From positions 1 to 64,000 of the forward strand of contig CAWCHI010000005.1 of NCBI GenBank assembly GCA_963795335.1: a DNA stretch of 64,000 nt, in the 5' to 3' direction. Below the pieces are notes generated by a model. That model saw nothing but the letters and a program-made list of their open reading frames with translations. It did not search any database and was not told the origin of the DNA. Source of the DNA: Trebonia sp963795335. Its GTDB lineage: Bacteria; Actinomycetota; Actinomycetes; Streptosporangiales; Streptosporangiaceae. How positions within the stretch are numbered: position 1 is the stretch's first letter; the number at the start of each line of letters is the position of its first letter. The translations under genes were made by a program, and so were the position numbers. Below are positions 52,098 to 62,176 of the stretch, piece after piece.

Positions 52098-53161
52098 TCA
52101 GTACCGCTCCCCCGTGCCGTGCCGTTCCGGGGGGACGGCCCCCCGCAACCCCGGCCGCTCCGCGACCGTGAAGATCTCCCGGAACGCGGCCGCGAGCCGC
52201 TCCGGGTCATGCCGGGCCCCGTCCGGCGCCGCCACGTTGGCCAGCGCCAGCGACGCCTGGAGTTGCCCCGCCGCCTTCCTGAGGTCCTGCTCCGCCCCGG
52301 CCACCGCGCCCGCGTCGGCCAGCACGACATCGAACGACAATGATGGCGCATGCTCGGCCAGCACTTCCAGGTGGCGGTGCGGTGAGAACCCCTCGGTTTC
52401 GCCCGGCTGCGGGACCAGGTTCAGCGCCACGAGCCTACGCGCCGCGGTGGCCGTCAGCGCGGACCGCAGCGACGGCACCATCAGGTGCGGCAGCACCGAG
52501 GTGAACCACGACCCCGGGCCGAACACCACCCAGTCCGCCGCCAGCACCGCCTGCGGCCGCCTCCGGCACCGCGGGCGGGTCGGCCGGCAGCAGCGAGATC
52601 GACCGTACCCGGCCGGGCGTCACCGCGATCGACGCCTGCCCGCGCACGGTCGGAGACTGCGGCCGGCCGCTCCGGGTCGGCCCCTTCCACGCACGCGACG
52701 ATGTCGAGCGGGACCGCCGCCATCGGCAGCACCCGGCCGGTCACCCGCAGCAGCCGGCCGACCCAGTCGAGCCCCGCGACCGGGTCACCCAGCAGGTCCC
52801 AGAGTCCGGCGATGAGCAGGTTGCCGAGTGAGTGGCCGCCCAGATCGCCGCCGCCGCCGAAGCGGTGCTGCACCACCCGGGCCCAGGTTGTCCCCCATTC
52901 GTCGTCCCCGCACAGCGCGGCCAGCGCCATCCGCAGGTCACCCGGCGGGAGCACCCCGAACTCCTGGCGCAGCCGCCCCGACGAGCCGCCGTCGTCGGCC
53001 ACGGTGACGATCGCGGTCAGGTCGTCGGTCACCCGGCGCAGGGCCGACAGCGAGGCGGCCAGGCCGTGCCCGCCGCCGAGGGCGACCACCCGCGGGGGAC
53101 GGGTTCCTCCCAGGAGTGCGGGGGTCACCGGGGGGGTCGTCCCCCCGGGGGAATTACCCAC
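52098..53161 (-). CDS. yvcK: YvcK/CofD-like gluconeogenesis factor, frameshifted
   Basis: About 354 aa. N-terminus: RVVALGGGHGLAASLSALRRVTDDLTAIVTVADDGGSSGRLR (UDP-sugar-binding motif GGGxGL; ADDGGSSG), GVLPPGDLRMALAALC, HSLGNLLIAGLWDLLGD. After shifts near 52650 and 52555 the chain continues with RVRSISLLPADPPAVPEA, VVFGPGSWFTSVLPHLMVPSLRSALTAT and LVPQPGETEGFSPHRHLEVL. YvcK binds UDP-GlcNAc and is needed for growth on gluconeogenic carbon. GTG 53161 follows the rapZ stop directly. The gene is normally essential or conserved, so the shifts are probably sequence errors. Confidence 0.88.
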
Positions 53162-54050
53162 TCACTCCCGCCCGAGGTCGCGGTGCGACACGCTGACGTC
53201 GCGGCCGGGCAACTGGGCCGCGAGCCGCTCGGCCATGGCGACTGAGCGGTGCTTGCCGCCGGTGCAGCCGACGGCGATGGTCACGTAGCGCTTGCCCTCG
53301 CGCTCGAAGCCGGCCAGCGACACGTCGAGCACCTGCGAGGTAGGCGGCCAGGAAGGCGGTCGCGGCGGGCTGGCCGAGCACGTAGTCGCGGACGGCCGCG
53401 TCCAGGCCGGACAGCGGCCGCAGCTCGGGCACCCAGTGCGGGTTGGGCAGGAACCGGCAGTCGGCCACCAGGTCGGCGTCGACCGGCAGCCCGTACTTGT
53501 AGCCGAACGAGACGATGTTGAGCCGCAGCCCGGTCACCGAGTCCCCGGCGAAGTAGCCGTGCATCCGGGCGCGCAGCTCGTGCACGTTCAGCGAGGACGT
53601 GTCGAGCACGATGTCGGAGTCGCCGCGGACCTCGCGCAGCAGCTCCCGCTCGGCCGTGATGCCCGTCGAGTGATCGTGCCCGCGCCCTGCATCGGGTGCG
53701 GCCGCCGGACGTTCTCGAACCGCTGCACCAGCACCGCGTCCGACGCCTCGAGGAACAGCACGTGCGGGGACGACGCCACGCGCCCCGAGGGAGGAGATGG
53801 CCGACTTCAGGTCGGTCGAGAACGCCCGCGAGCGCACGTCCACGATGGCGGCGATGCCGGGCAGCGACGCCCGGTCGGCCAGGTCCAGCATGGTCGGCAG
53901 CAGCGCCGGGGGCAGGTTGTCGACCACGAACCAGCCGAGGTCCTCGAGCGACTTGGCCGCGGTGGACCGGCCGGCGCCGGACATGCCGGTGATGATGACG
54001 ATGTCAGGCGCCCCGGACGCCGTCCGCTCGCCCGCGTTCTCAGTCGTCAT
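53162..54050 (-). CDS. rapZ: RNase adapter protein RapZ (P-loop), frameshifted
   Basis: About 296 aa. Walker A: IVIITGMSGAGRSTAAKSLEDLGWFVVDNLPPALLP (residues about 17-50, in two pieces). Then VLFLEASDAVLVQRFENVRRPHPMQG, ERELLREVRGDSDIVLDTSSLNVHELR, FGYKYGLPVDADLVADCRFLPNPHWVPELRPLSGLD and, after a further shift, VLDVSLAGFEREGKRYVTIAVGCTGGKHRSVAMAERL. Indels near 53785, 53680 and 53335. ATG 54050 overlaps the uvrC stop (ATGA). In E. coli RapZ controls GlmS; in actinobacteria the role is unclear. Confidence 0.88.
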
Positions 54051-56082
54051 TGAGCTGCTTTCCCGTCGGCAGCGTGGCCCTGGTCGCACCGCTCAGCCCG
54101 GGTGCTCGGCCGGCTGGGCGCCTGCAGCGCGGCGAGGACGGTCTCGGCCAGCTTCGGCCCGATGCCGGGCACGGCCGCGATCTGCTCCGGCGGCGCCGCG
54201 TGAGCGCCTTGACCGAGCCGAACGCCTTGAGCAGGGCGGCCCGCCGGGCCGGGCCGAGCCCCGGCACGTCGTCGAGAGCCGAGGTGGTCGCGGCCTTGCC
54301 GCGCTTGGCCCGGTGGTAGGTGATCGCGAACCGGTGCGCCTCGTCCCGCACCCGCTGCAGCAGGTACAGGCCCTCCGAGGAGCGGGACATGATCACCGGG
54401 TAGTCCTGGCCCGGCAGCCAGACCTCCTCCAGCCGCTTGGCCAGCCCGCAGACGGACACGTCGTCGATGCCGAGGTCGGCCAGCGCGGCCGCGGCCGCCG
54501 CGACCTGGGGCGCGCCGCCGTCGACGACCACCAGGTTGGGCGGGTAGGCGAACTTCCGCTGCGGTGTCACCACCAGCCGTTCGGACTGGTCGTCTGGTTC
54601 TTGCCCGTGCGGGGGACGCTGGTCCTCGGTTGCCTGGGGGTCGCCGAGCAGGTCGAGCTCGCCCGAGCTCCTCGCGCTCCTCCAGGTAGCGGCGGAAGCG
54701 GCGGGTGATCACCTCGCGGATGGCCGAGACGTCGTCGCTGCCGTCGTAGCCGCGGATCGAGAAGCGGCGGTACTCGCTCTTGCGGGCCAGACCGTCCTCG
54801 AACACCACCATGGACGCGACCACGTGCGTCTGCTGCAGGTTGGAGACGTCGTAGCACTCGATGCGCAGCGGGGCGTCGTCGAGTTCGAGGGCGTCCTGGA
54901 TCTCCTGCAGCGCCTTGGAACGGGTGGTGAGGTCGCTCGCGCGCCGCAGCTTGTGCAGCGCGAGCGACTCCTTGGCGTTGCGGGCGACGGTCTCGGCCAG
55001 GGTCTTCTTGTCGCCGCGCTGCGGCACCCGCAAGCGCACCGGGCCGCCGCGGCGCTCGGTCAGCCACTGGGTCATCGCCTCGGGGTCCGGCGGCAGCTCG
55101 GGGACCAGCACCTCGCGCGGGATCCCGTTGGCCGTCGGGCGAGCTCCGCCGTCGCCGTAGAACTGGCCCAGGAACACCTCGACCAGGTCCGCCGTGGTCG
55201 TCTCCTCGACCTTCTCCGAGACCCAGCCGCGCTGGCCCCGGATCCGGCCGCCGCGCACGTAGAAGATCTGCACCGCCGCCTCGAGCTGGTCCTCGGCCAG
55301 CGCGATCACGTCGCAGTCGGTGCCGTCGCCGAGGACCACGGCCTGCTTCTCCAGGGCGCGCTCGAGCGCCTTGACGTCGTCGCGCAGCCGGGCGGCCCGC
55401 TCGTACTCCTCGTCGTCGGAGGCCTGCTTCATCTCGGCCGTCAGCTTGCGGATGAACCGGCTGGTCTGGCCGGACATGAAGTCGCAGAAGTCCTCGGCGA
55501 GCGCCCGGTGCTCGTCCTCGGTGATCTTCCCGACGCACGGGGCCGAGCACTTGCCGATGTAGCCGAGCAGGCAGGGGCGGCCGATCTGGCCCGCCCGCTT
55601 GAACACCCCGGCCGAGCAGGTGCGGACCGGGAAGACGCGCAGCAGCGTGTCGACCGTCTCGCGGATCGCCCAGGCGTGCGAGTACGGGCCGAAGTAGCGG
55701 GTGCCCTTCCGCTTGGCGCCGCGCATCACCATGACCCGGGGGAAGTCCTCGCCCATGGTGACCGCGAGGTAGGGGTAGGACTTGTCGTCGCGGTACTTGA
55801 CGTTGAACCGCGGGTCGAACTCCTTGATCCAGGAGTACTCCAGCTGCAGCGCCTCGACCTCGGTGTTGACCACGGTCCACTCGACGCTGCGGCGGTGGTG
55901 ACCATCAGCTGGGTGCGCGGGTGCAGCGCGGTGAAGTCGGCGAAGTACTGGTTGAGCCGCTGCCGCAGCGACTTGGCCTTGCCGACGTAGATGACCCGGC
56001 CGCGCTCGTCGCGGAACCGGTAGACCCCGGGCTGCTCGGGGATCTCCCCGGGCTTGGGTCGGTATCGGTTCGGATCGGTCAC
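54047..56082 (-). CDS. uvrC: UvrABC system protein C, frameshifted
   Basis: About 678 aa. GIY-YIG nuclease: PGVYRFRDERGRVIYVGKAK (residues about 20-39). CoKRYFGPY-type region GTRYFGPYSHAWAIRET, the Cys cluster CSAGVFKRAGQIGRPC and CSAPC, UVR motif RFIRKLTAEMKQASDDEEYERAARLRDDV in two pieces, then the RNase H-like nuclease RIECYDVSNLQQTHVVASMVVF, VVVDGGAPQVAAAAAALADLG, RDEAHRFAITYHR, and a helix-hairpin-helix end IAAVPGIGPKLAETVLAAL. Single-base insertions near 55893, 54665 and 54205 break the frame; removing each restores the normal protein. GTG 56082. First gene of the rapZ-yvcK-whiA operon. Confidence 0.92.
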
Positions 56083-56210
56083 GCCTGTAAGAGTAGTCGC
56101 CGGCGGGCGTTCGCGCGGTTACCGGCGCCACGCGTCTTCGCCGCCGCGGCGGCACGTCAGCCGGTCCCGGGCCTGACCGAAGTCGCGTTATTACTTGTAG
56201 GCTGAGACCC

Positions 56211-57440
56211 GTGACGGAATTTGCGGCGCCCCCGGCCGAGCACCTCGGCCGCGGACTACTTCCAGCACCCCCTCGCCTACTTCAGCCGGATGCGCGAGGA
56301 GGGACCGGTGACCCCGGTCGTGATGCCCGGCGGCAACGGGAGGGTCTGGCTCGTCACCCGCTACCCCGAGGTGCGGGCCGCGCTGGCGGACCCGCGGCTG
56401 CACAAGGACTGGGCGGGCAAGCTGACCGAGCCGGGCTGGGTGCCGGACGAGGTGACCGGCTACCTGTCGGTGCACCTGCTCAACGCCGACCCGCCCGACG
56501 CACACCCGGCTGCGCAAGCTGGTGTCGAAGGCGTTCACCGCCCGCCGGGTAGCCGGGCTGCGGCCTCGGGTCGAGGCGATCACCGCGGCGCTGCTCGACG
56601 CGCTGCGAGCCGGCCCTCGCCGCGGGCGAGACGGTCGACCTGATCGAGGCGTTCGCCTTCCCGCTGCCGGTGACGGTGATCTGCGAGCTGCTCGGCATCC
56701 CGGCCAGCGACCAGGACCAGTTCCGCGCCTGGTCGCACGCGATGGTGGCCGGACGCGGGCGACCCCGGGGACGTTCCGCGCGGCCGGCGTGGCGATGTTC
56801 CAGCTACTTCACGCGACCTGGTGGCGGCCAAGCGGGCCCAGCCGGCCGACGACATGGTCTCGGCGCTGATCGAGGCGCGCGACTCCGGCGACTCGCTGGA
56901 CGAGCGCGAGCTCATCGCGATGCTGTTCCTGCTGCTGATCGCGGGCCACGAGACCACGACCAACCTGATCGCCACGCGGCACGCTCGCGCTGCTGGCGCA
57001 ACCCGGCCCAGCTCGCGCCGGCTGCGGTCCGACCACGTCGCTGCTGCCGGGCGCGGTCGAGGAGCTGCTGCGCTACGCCAACCCGCTGAACCACGCGACC
57101 GAGCGGTTCACCCTGGAGCCGGTGGAGATCGGCGGGGTGACCATCCCGGCCCGCGAGTGGGTGCTGTGCGTGACCTCGGCCGCCAACCGCGACCCGGGCA
57201 AGTTCCCCGACGCCGACCAGCTCGACGTAGGCCGGGACGCGGGCGGGCACGTCGCGTTCGGCCATGGCATCCACTTCTGCCTCGGCGCGCCGCTGGCCCG
57301 GCTGGAGGGCGAGGTCGCGTTCGGCGCCCTGCTGGCGCGGTTCCCGGCGCTGTCGCTGGCGGCGGACGCCGGACTCGCTGCGCTGGCGGCAGAGCTCGCT
57401 CATCCACGGCCTGGAGACGCTGCCCGTCCGCCTCGGCTGA
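56211..57440 (+). CDS. Cytochrome P450, multiply frameshifted
   Basis: About 400 aa. Visible P450 parts in order: AADYFQHPLAYFSRMREEGPV, RVWLVTRYPEVRAALADPRL, KLVSKAFTARRVAGLRPRVEAI (from a shifted frame), I-helix LLIAGHETTTNLI, the K-helix region GAVEELLRYANPLNHATERF, and the heme-binding FGHGIHFCLGAPLARLEGEV with the axial Cys. The C-terminus ends LIHGLETLPVRLG before TGA 57440. At least eight single-base insertions interrupt it, some 18-25 bases apart near 56976-57035. GTG 56211. Class typical of soil actinomycetes; substrate unknown. Confidence 0.85.
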
Positions 57441-57467
57441 CGTCCGGCCGGTTACCTGTTTATGAGT

Positions 57468-57514
57468 TTGACAACCCATTCAGCCTCCACCATAGTGGGT
57501 CACATAACCCATTC
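57468..57514 (+). promoter_or_regulatory. Sigma-70 type promoter with ACCCAT operators for the NmrA gene
   Basis: TTGACA (57468-57473), a 17-base spacer and CATAGT (57491-57496) form a near-consensus principal-sigma promoter, rare in such GC-rich DNA. AACCCATTC occurs at 57473-57481 and again at 57506-57514, with an inverted GTGGGT (57495-57500) between, so operators overlap the -35 region and follow the -10. A GGAGG ribosome site and the GTG at 57536 come next. Confidence 0.65.
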
Positions 57515-57535
57515 TTATGGCTTCGGAGGTTCAGC

Positions 57536-58384
57536 GTGATCCTGGTGACGACGGCGGGCAAGGTCGGCGCTGAGGCGGTCCGCCTGCTGCGCGGCAAGGA
57601 CATCCCGGTCCGGGTGCTGGTGCGCGACCCGGAGGCGGCCACGGCGCAGGCGCTCGCCGCGGCCGGAGCCGAGCTCACGGCGGGCGACCTGGCCGAGCCC
57701 GCCAGCATCGACGCCGCGATGGCGGGCGTCAGTGCGGTGATCCTGGTCAGCCCGGCCGTCCCGGTCCAGGAGCTGAACGTCGTCGCCAGCGCCGGCCGGG
57801 CCGGGGTGGCGCACGTGGTCAAGGCCACCAGCAAGGCCTCGGCCGACTCGCCGATCGCCCGCAGGCGCGGGCAGGCCGAGATCGAGGCGGGGCTGGCCGC
57901 CTCCGGGATCCCGCACACGCTGCTGCGCTCCAACGCCTACATGCAGAACATCCTCGCCCTGGCCCCGGCCATCGCCGCGACCAGCAGCTTCGGCTCAGCC
58001 GCGGGTAAGGGCCGGGGCGGGATGGTCGACGCCCGCGACGTTGCCGCCGTCGCCGCGGCCATCGCCGGCTCCCCCGCTGGGCACCGCGGGAAAACCTACT
58101 GGCTGAGCGGCCCGCGGCTGCTGTCCAACGACGACGTCGCCGCTGCCTTGTCGGACCTGCTCGGCCGGGCCATCAGCTACCGGGAACTGAGCTTCGACCA
58201 GAACAAGGACGCGATGGTCCGGGCGGGCATCCCCGAGCCCGTCGCGCACATGAACGCCCAGGCGTTCCGCCTCACCGCGGACGGCGACGCGGCCTGGCTA
58301 ACCGACGATGTCCCGGCTGTCCTCGGCCGCCCCGCCCGCTCGTTTGAACAGTTCGCGGCCGATTACGCGGCCTCGTTCGCCTGA
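57536..58384 (+). CDS. NmrA-like NAD(P)-binding reductase
   Basis: 282 aa, an atypical SDR. N-terminal ILVTTAGKVGAEAVRLLRGKDIPVRVLVRDPE (NADP site, TTAGKVG), then GDLAEPASIDAAMAGVSAVILVSPAVPVQELNVV, HTLLRSNAYMQNIL, RDVAAVAAAIAG and a C-terminal FEQFAADYAASF. These proteins act as quinone or redox sensors or reductases. GTG 57536 with GGAGG 6-10 bases upstream; an upstream in-frame extension overlaps the P450 and is not used. No frameshift. It has its own promoter. Confidence 0.88.
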   Translation: MILVTTAGKVGAEAVRLLRGKDIPVRVLVRDPEAATAQALAAAGAELTAGDLAEPASIDAAMAGVSAVILVSPAVPVQELNVVASAGRAGVAHVVKATSKASADSPIARRRGQAEIEAGLAASGIPHTLLRSNAYMQNILALAPAIAATSSFGSAAGKGRGGMVDARDVAAVAAAIAGSPAGHRGKTYWLSGPRLLSNDDVAAALSDLLGRAISYRELSFDQNKDAMVRAGIPEPVAHMNAQAFRLTADGDAAWLTDDVPAVLGRPARSFEQFAADYAASFA

Positions 58385-58406
58385 CCCGGGTCGTATCCTG
58401 ACCCGC

Positions 58407-59217
58407 TCAGCGCGGGAGGAAGTCCAGCAGCAACTCGCTGACCGCGGCGGGAGCTTCCAGTTGCATCCAGTGGCCGGGGCCGTCGATGCGCTCGTACGCC
58501 ACGGGCCCGCCACGTGGGCGGCTGAGCCGGTCATCTGCCCCTCGGTCAGCGCGAAGTCCCCCGAACTCCAGATACCCATGGTCGGCGCCTGCACGGGCGG
58601 CAGCGCGGCCCCCGGCTGATCCAGGCCGCGGGCGGTACGTTGGCGCGGTACCAGTTCAGGCCGGGCGTGAGCGAGCCGCTCGCTTCCAGGTCGGCGATGA
58701 CCTGGTCGGTGTCCGGGTGGGCGCCCCAGCTGCGGAAGTTGGCCCAGTCGTCGTCGGTCAGCCACTGCTCGGCGATGCCGGGGAACTGGAACAGCAGCAT
58801 GTACCAGGACTTCTCGCGCTGCTCGGTCGAGCGCAGCAGGCCGGCCGGGTGGCCGACCGACAAGGTGACCAGGTGGTCGACCGTGCCGGGGGCGAGGGCA
58901 CCCAGCACCCAGGCGAGCGCCGCCCCCCAGTCGTGGCCGACCACGTGCGCCCGCTCGATCTGCTCCTGGGCGAGGATCGCCTGCACGTCCGCCGCCAGCA
59001 GCGGGAGCGAGTAAGCCCCGACCGCCTCGGGCTTGCCCGAGGCGCCGTAGCCGCGCAGGTCGGGCACGATGACCTGGAAACCTTCGGCCGCGAGGGCGGG
59101 CACCTGGTGCCGCCACAGCCGGCCCGAGTCGGGAAAGCCGTGCAGCAGGATCACCGGGCGCCCCTGCCCGGTGACCTGGTAGTCGATGCTGACCCCGGCC
59201 ACGTCAACCTGGCTCAT
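58407..59217 (-). CDS. Alpha/beta hydrolase, epoxide-hydrolase-like, frameshifted
   Basis: About 270 aa. GQGRPVILLHGFPDSGRLWRHQVP (oxyanion HGFPD), VPDLRGYGASGKPEAVGAY, the nucleophile elbow VVGHDWGAALAWVLG (Asp, epoxide-hydrolase type), LLFQFPGIAEQWL. Shifts near 58620 and 58510 break the C-terminal third, which reads QAPTMGIWSSGDFALT and then PGHWMQLEAPAAVSELLLDFLPR with the catalytic His. ATG 59217. It hydrolyses epoxides or halides in relatives. Convergent with the NmrA gene. Confidence 0.83.
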
Positions 59218-59366
59218 CCGCCTGCCCCTCGTTCATGCACGGGACCACCATGGCGCGCCTGCCCCACCCGTGGCAAGGGGACCGCAGCGGTGCTGGCCTG
59301 CCAGGGCCCGGCGGCCCCCGGGCGGATAGGGTCGTGCCAGGTGAGGCGGCGGGAAGGGGAAGGCAG

Positions 59367-61122
59367 ATGACGGCACGACCGGACGACGGCCTGACGGCCC
59401 GCGCGACAGCCTGGCGGGACGCCGACCCCGACCCGTCCACCGCGGCCGAACTGGACCGGCTGCTGGCCGGCGGGCCGAGAGCCGAGCTGGCGGCCCGCTT
59501 CGAGGGTTCGCTGGCGTTCGGCACGGCCGGCATCAGGGCCGCGATGGGCGCGGGCCCGATGCGGATGAACCGGCTGACGGCCGGGCGGGTGGCGGCCGGG
59601 CTGGCCCGGCACCTGGCCGGCCAGGACGCAGCCGGCCGGGACGCGGCGGACGGGGTGGTCATCGGCTACGACGGGCGGGCCGGGTCCCAGCTGTTCGCGG
59701 CCGACGCGGGCCGGATCCTGTCCCGGGCCGGGATCCGGGTGCTGCTGCTGACACGCGCCCTGCCGACCCCGGTGCTGGCCTTCGCGGTGCGCCACCTGCA
59801 CGCGGCCTACGGGCTGATGGTGACGGCCAGCCACAACCCGCGCGAGGACAACGGGATCAAGGTCTACGTACGCGACGGCGGGCAGCTGCTGCCGCCGGCC
59901 GACGCCGAGATCGCGGCCGCCATCGACGCGGTCGACCCGCTGGCCCTGCCCGCGGGCTGGGAGACCGGGACGTTCGACTTCACCCCGGCCGACGCGGCTG
60001 CCAGTGCGTACGTGACCGCGGTGGCGGCGGGCGGGCGCCTGGCCGGGCACGCCGCTGCTCAAGGTGGTGCACACCGCGCTGCACGGGGTCGGCGACGCGA
60101 CCGTGCGGGCGGTGCTGGCCGCCGCGGGCTGGCCCGACCCGGTGCCGGTGGCGGAGCAGCGGCAGCCCGACCCGGACTTCCCCACCGTGCCCTACCCCAA
60201 CCCGGAGGCACCGGGCGTCCTCGACCTGGCCCGGGCGGCGGCCGCGCGCGAAGGGGCGGACCTGGTGCTGGCCAACGACCCGGACGCGGACCGGCTGGCG
60301 GTCATGGTGCCGGGACCGGACGGGTTCCGGGCGCTGACCGGGGACGAGCTGGGCGCGCTGCTGGGCGACGCGGTGCTCGCCCGGCGGGCCGCGGCCGCTC
60401 CAGATGGGGGCGGGCCGCCGCCGGTGGTGGCGACGACGGTCGTGTCGGGCTCGCTGCTGCGCCGCCTGGCCGGCGCGGCCGGGGTCCGCTGCGTCACCAC
60501 GCTGACCGGGTTCAAGTGGATCGCGCGGGCCGCGGGCGGCGACGGCGTCCTGCTCTACGGCTACGAGCAGGCGCTCGGCTACGCCGTGCGGCCGGACCTG
60601 GTGGCCGACAAGGACGGCATCAGCGCGGCCCTGCTCGTGCTGGGGGTGGCGGCCGAACTGGCAGCAGGCGGTCAGACGCTGGCCGGACGGCTCGACGACC
60701 TCGCGCTCGCCCACGGCGCGCACGTCACCCGCGAGCGGTCGCTGCGGGCGCAGGGGGCGGGGGGCCTGGCCCGCCTGGCGGACGCGGCCGAGCGGGTCAG
60801 GAAGAACCCGCCCCGGGAGCTGGCGGGCCAGCCGGTCACCGTGACCGACCTGCGCGACCCCGGCCCGGGGGCGGTCGACCTGGCGGGCGGGCGGGCCGAG
60901 CGCGCTCCCGGGGTGCCGGTGCCGCCGGCCGACGTGCTGATCTGGCACGCCGGGCCCGCCGCGCGGCTGATGATCCGGCCGAGCGGCACCGAGCCGGTGA
61001 TCAAGCTCTACGCCGAGGCGGTCCGCCCGGCCCGGGCGCGCGACGACCTGCCGGCCGCCCGCGAGGCCGCCGCCGCCTGCGCGGCGGCGCTGCTCGACGC
61101 GGGAGCGGCGCTGCTGGCCTGA
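59367..61122 (+). CDS. Phosphohexomutase (phosphoglucomutase/phosphomannomutase family), frameshifted
   Basis: About 585 aa with the four domains of the alpha-phosphohexomutases. LAFGTAGIRAAMGAGPMRMNRLT (start), the active Ser in LMVTASHNPREDNGIKVY, metal loop LANDPDADRLAVMV, sugar loop GFKWIARAAGGDGVLLYGYEQALGYA, and the phosphate site MIRPSGTEPVIKLYAEA. The length fits the long eukaryote-like PMM/PGM (PgmB2) branch. One shift near 60055 splits the gene. ATG 59367. A triple 14-base repeat overlaps its stop codon. Monocistronic; links to glycogen use (GlgX) or cell wall sugar supply. Confidence 0.88.
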
Positions 61123-61157
61123 CCCGGGTGGGCTGACCCGGGTGGCCTGACCTGGGC
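61116..61157. repeat. 14-bp tandem repeat, three copies, across the mutase stop codon
   Basis: GGCCTGACCCGGGT (61116-61129), GGGCTGACCCGGGT (61130-61143) and GGCCTGACCTGGGC (61144-61157). The first copy contains the TGA of the mutase gene, and the repeated TGA gives further stops downstream. No hairpin. Confidence 0.75.
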
Positions 61158-61276
61158 AGCGTGACGGGGTGGCGGTACCAGGCTGGTGCGAGCGGCGGGC
61201 TGGCCGGGTCGAGCCAGCCCCGTTCCTCCTGGCCGGTCCGGCCCCCGGCTAGCGCTGCCCGCCCACGATGACCAGC

Positions 61277-62176
61277 TCAGGTCCCGATCGGGTGCCAGAC
61301 CGTCTTGGTTTCCAGGTAGCCGTGCAGCCGGTGCAGGCTGGGGCGGCCGGTCCAGTCCCCGTCCTCGCGGCGCGGGCGGATGACGCGCTTGAGGTTGTCG
61401 GCCGCGGCGACCGCGAGGTCGTCGGCCAGGGCGTCGGCCGCGCCGGTCACGTCGATGGCGTTGACGTCCATGTGGGACGCGAGCCAGGGGGCGACCTCGG
61501 CCGTCCGGCCGGTCAGGATGTTGATCACGCCGCCGGGGACGTCGGACGTGGCCAGCACCTCGGCCAGCGTGACGGCCGGCAGCGGGCGCGCCTCGCTGGC
61601 CAGCGCGACCACCGTGTTGCCGCTGACGACCGCGGGGGCGACGACGGAGACGAGGCCGAGCAGGCTGGAGCCCGGCGGGGCGAGCACCGCGGCCACCCCG
61701 GTCGGCTCGGGCAGCGAGAAGTTGAAGTACGGGCCGGCGACCGGGTTGGCCGCCCCGCGCACCTGGGCGAGCTTGTCGGCCCAGCCGGCGTACCAGACCC
61801 AGCGGTCGACCGCGGCGTCCACCACGGCCTCGGCCGCGCGGGCGCCCAGCCCCTCGGCCGCGCGGACCTCGGCCGTGAACTGGGCGCGGCGTCCCTCGAG
61901 CAGCTCGGCGACCCGGTAGAGGACCTGCCCGCGGTTGTAGGCGGTCGCGCCCGCCCAGCCGGCCGCCGCCTTGCGGGCGGCGACCACCGCGTCGCGGGCG
62001 TCCTTGCGCGAGGCAAGCGCGGCGTTGGCCAGGAAGCCGTCCTTGTGGTCGGTCACCGGGTAGGACCTTCCGCTTTCCGAGCGGGGGAAGGCCCCGCCGA
62101 TGTAGAGCTTGTAGGTCTTCCGCACCGCCAGGCGGGTGCCGGCAGTGGCGGGTACGGCGGACGCGGCGTCAGACAT
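61277..62176 (-). CDS. Short aldehyde-dehydrogenase-family protein lacking the catalytic domain
   Basis: 299 aa, about 60% of a normal ALDH. The N-terminal coenzyme-domain half is present (YKLYIGGAFPRSESGRSYPV, VVAARKAAAGWAGATAYNRGQVLYR, WVWYAGWADKLAQVRGAANPVAGPYFNFSLPEPTGV in pieces, APAVVSGNTVVALASEARPLPAVTLAEVLATSDVPGGVINIL), then the chain ends in an unrelated HGYLETKTVWHP. The Glu and Cys catalytic region is absent. ATG 62176 overlaps the stop of the full ALDH gene upstream (ATGTCTGA), so the two are co-translated. A conserved non-catalytic partner subunit is likely, as such pairs recur in actinobacteria; no frameshift is seen. Confidence 0.85.
   Translation of the reverse strand: MSDAASAVPATAGTRLAVRKTYKLYIGGAFPRSESGRSYPVTDHKDGFLANAALASRKDARDAVVAARKAAAGWAGATAYNRGQVLYRVAELLEGRRAQFTAEVRAAEGLGARAAEAVVDAAVDRWVWYAGWADKLAQVRGAANPVAGPYFNFSLPEPTGVAAVLAPPGSSLLGLVSVVAPAVVSGNTVVALASEARPLPAVTLAEVLATSDVPGGVINILTGRTAEVAPWLASHMDVNAIDVTGAADALADDLAVAAADNLKRVIRPRREDGDWTGRPSLHRLHGYLETKTVWHPIGT

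Noticed and set aside
46266..57440. Calling the GT-C, ROK, MFS, yvcK, rapZ, uvrC and P450 genes true pseudogenes
   Set aside because: All conserved segments survive in order, the breaks are single bases, and highly conserved housekeeping genes are hit equally; sequence error explains it better.
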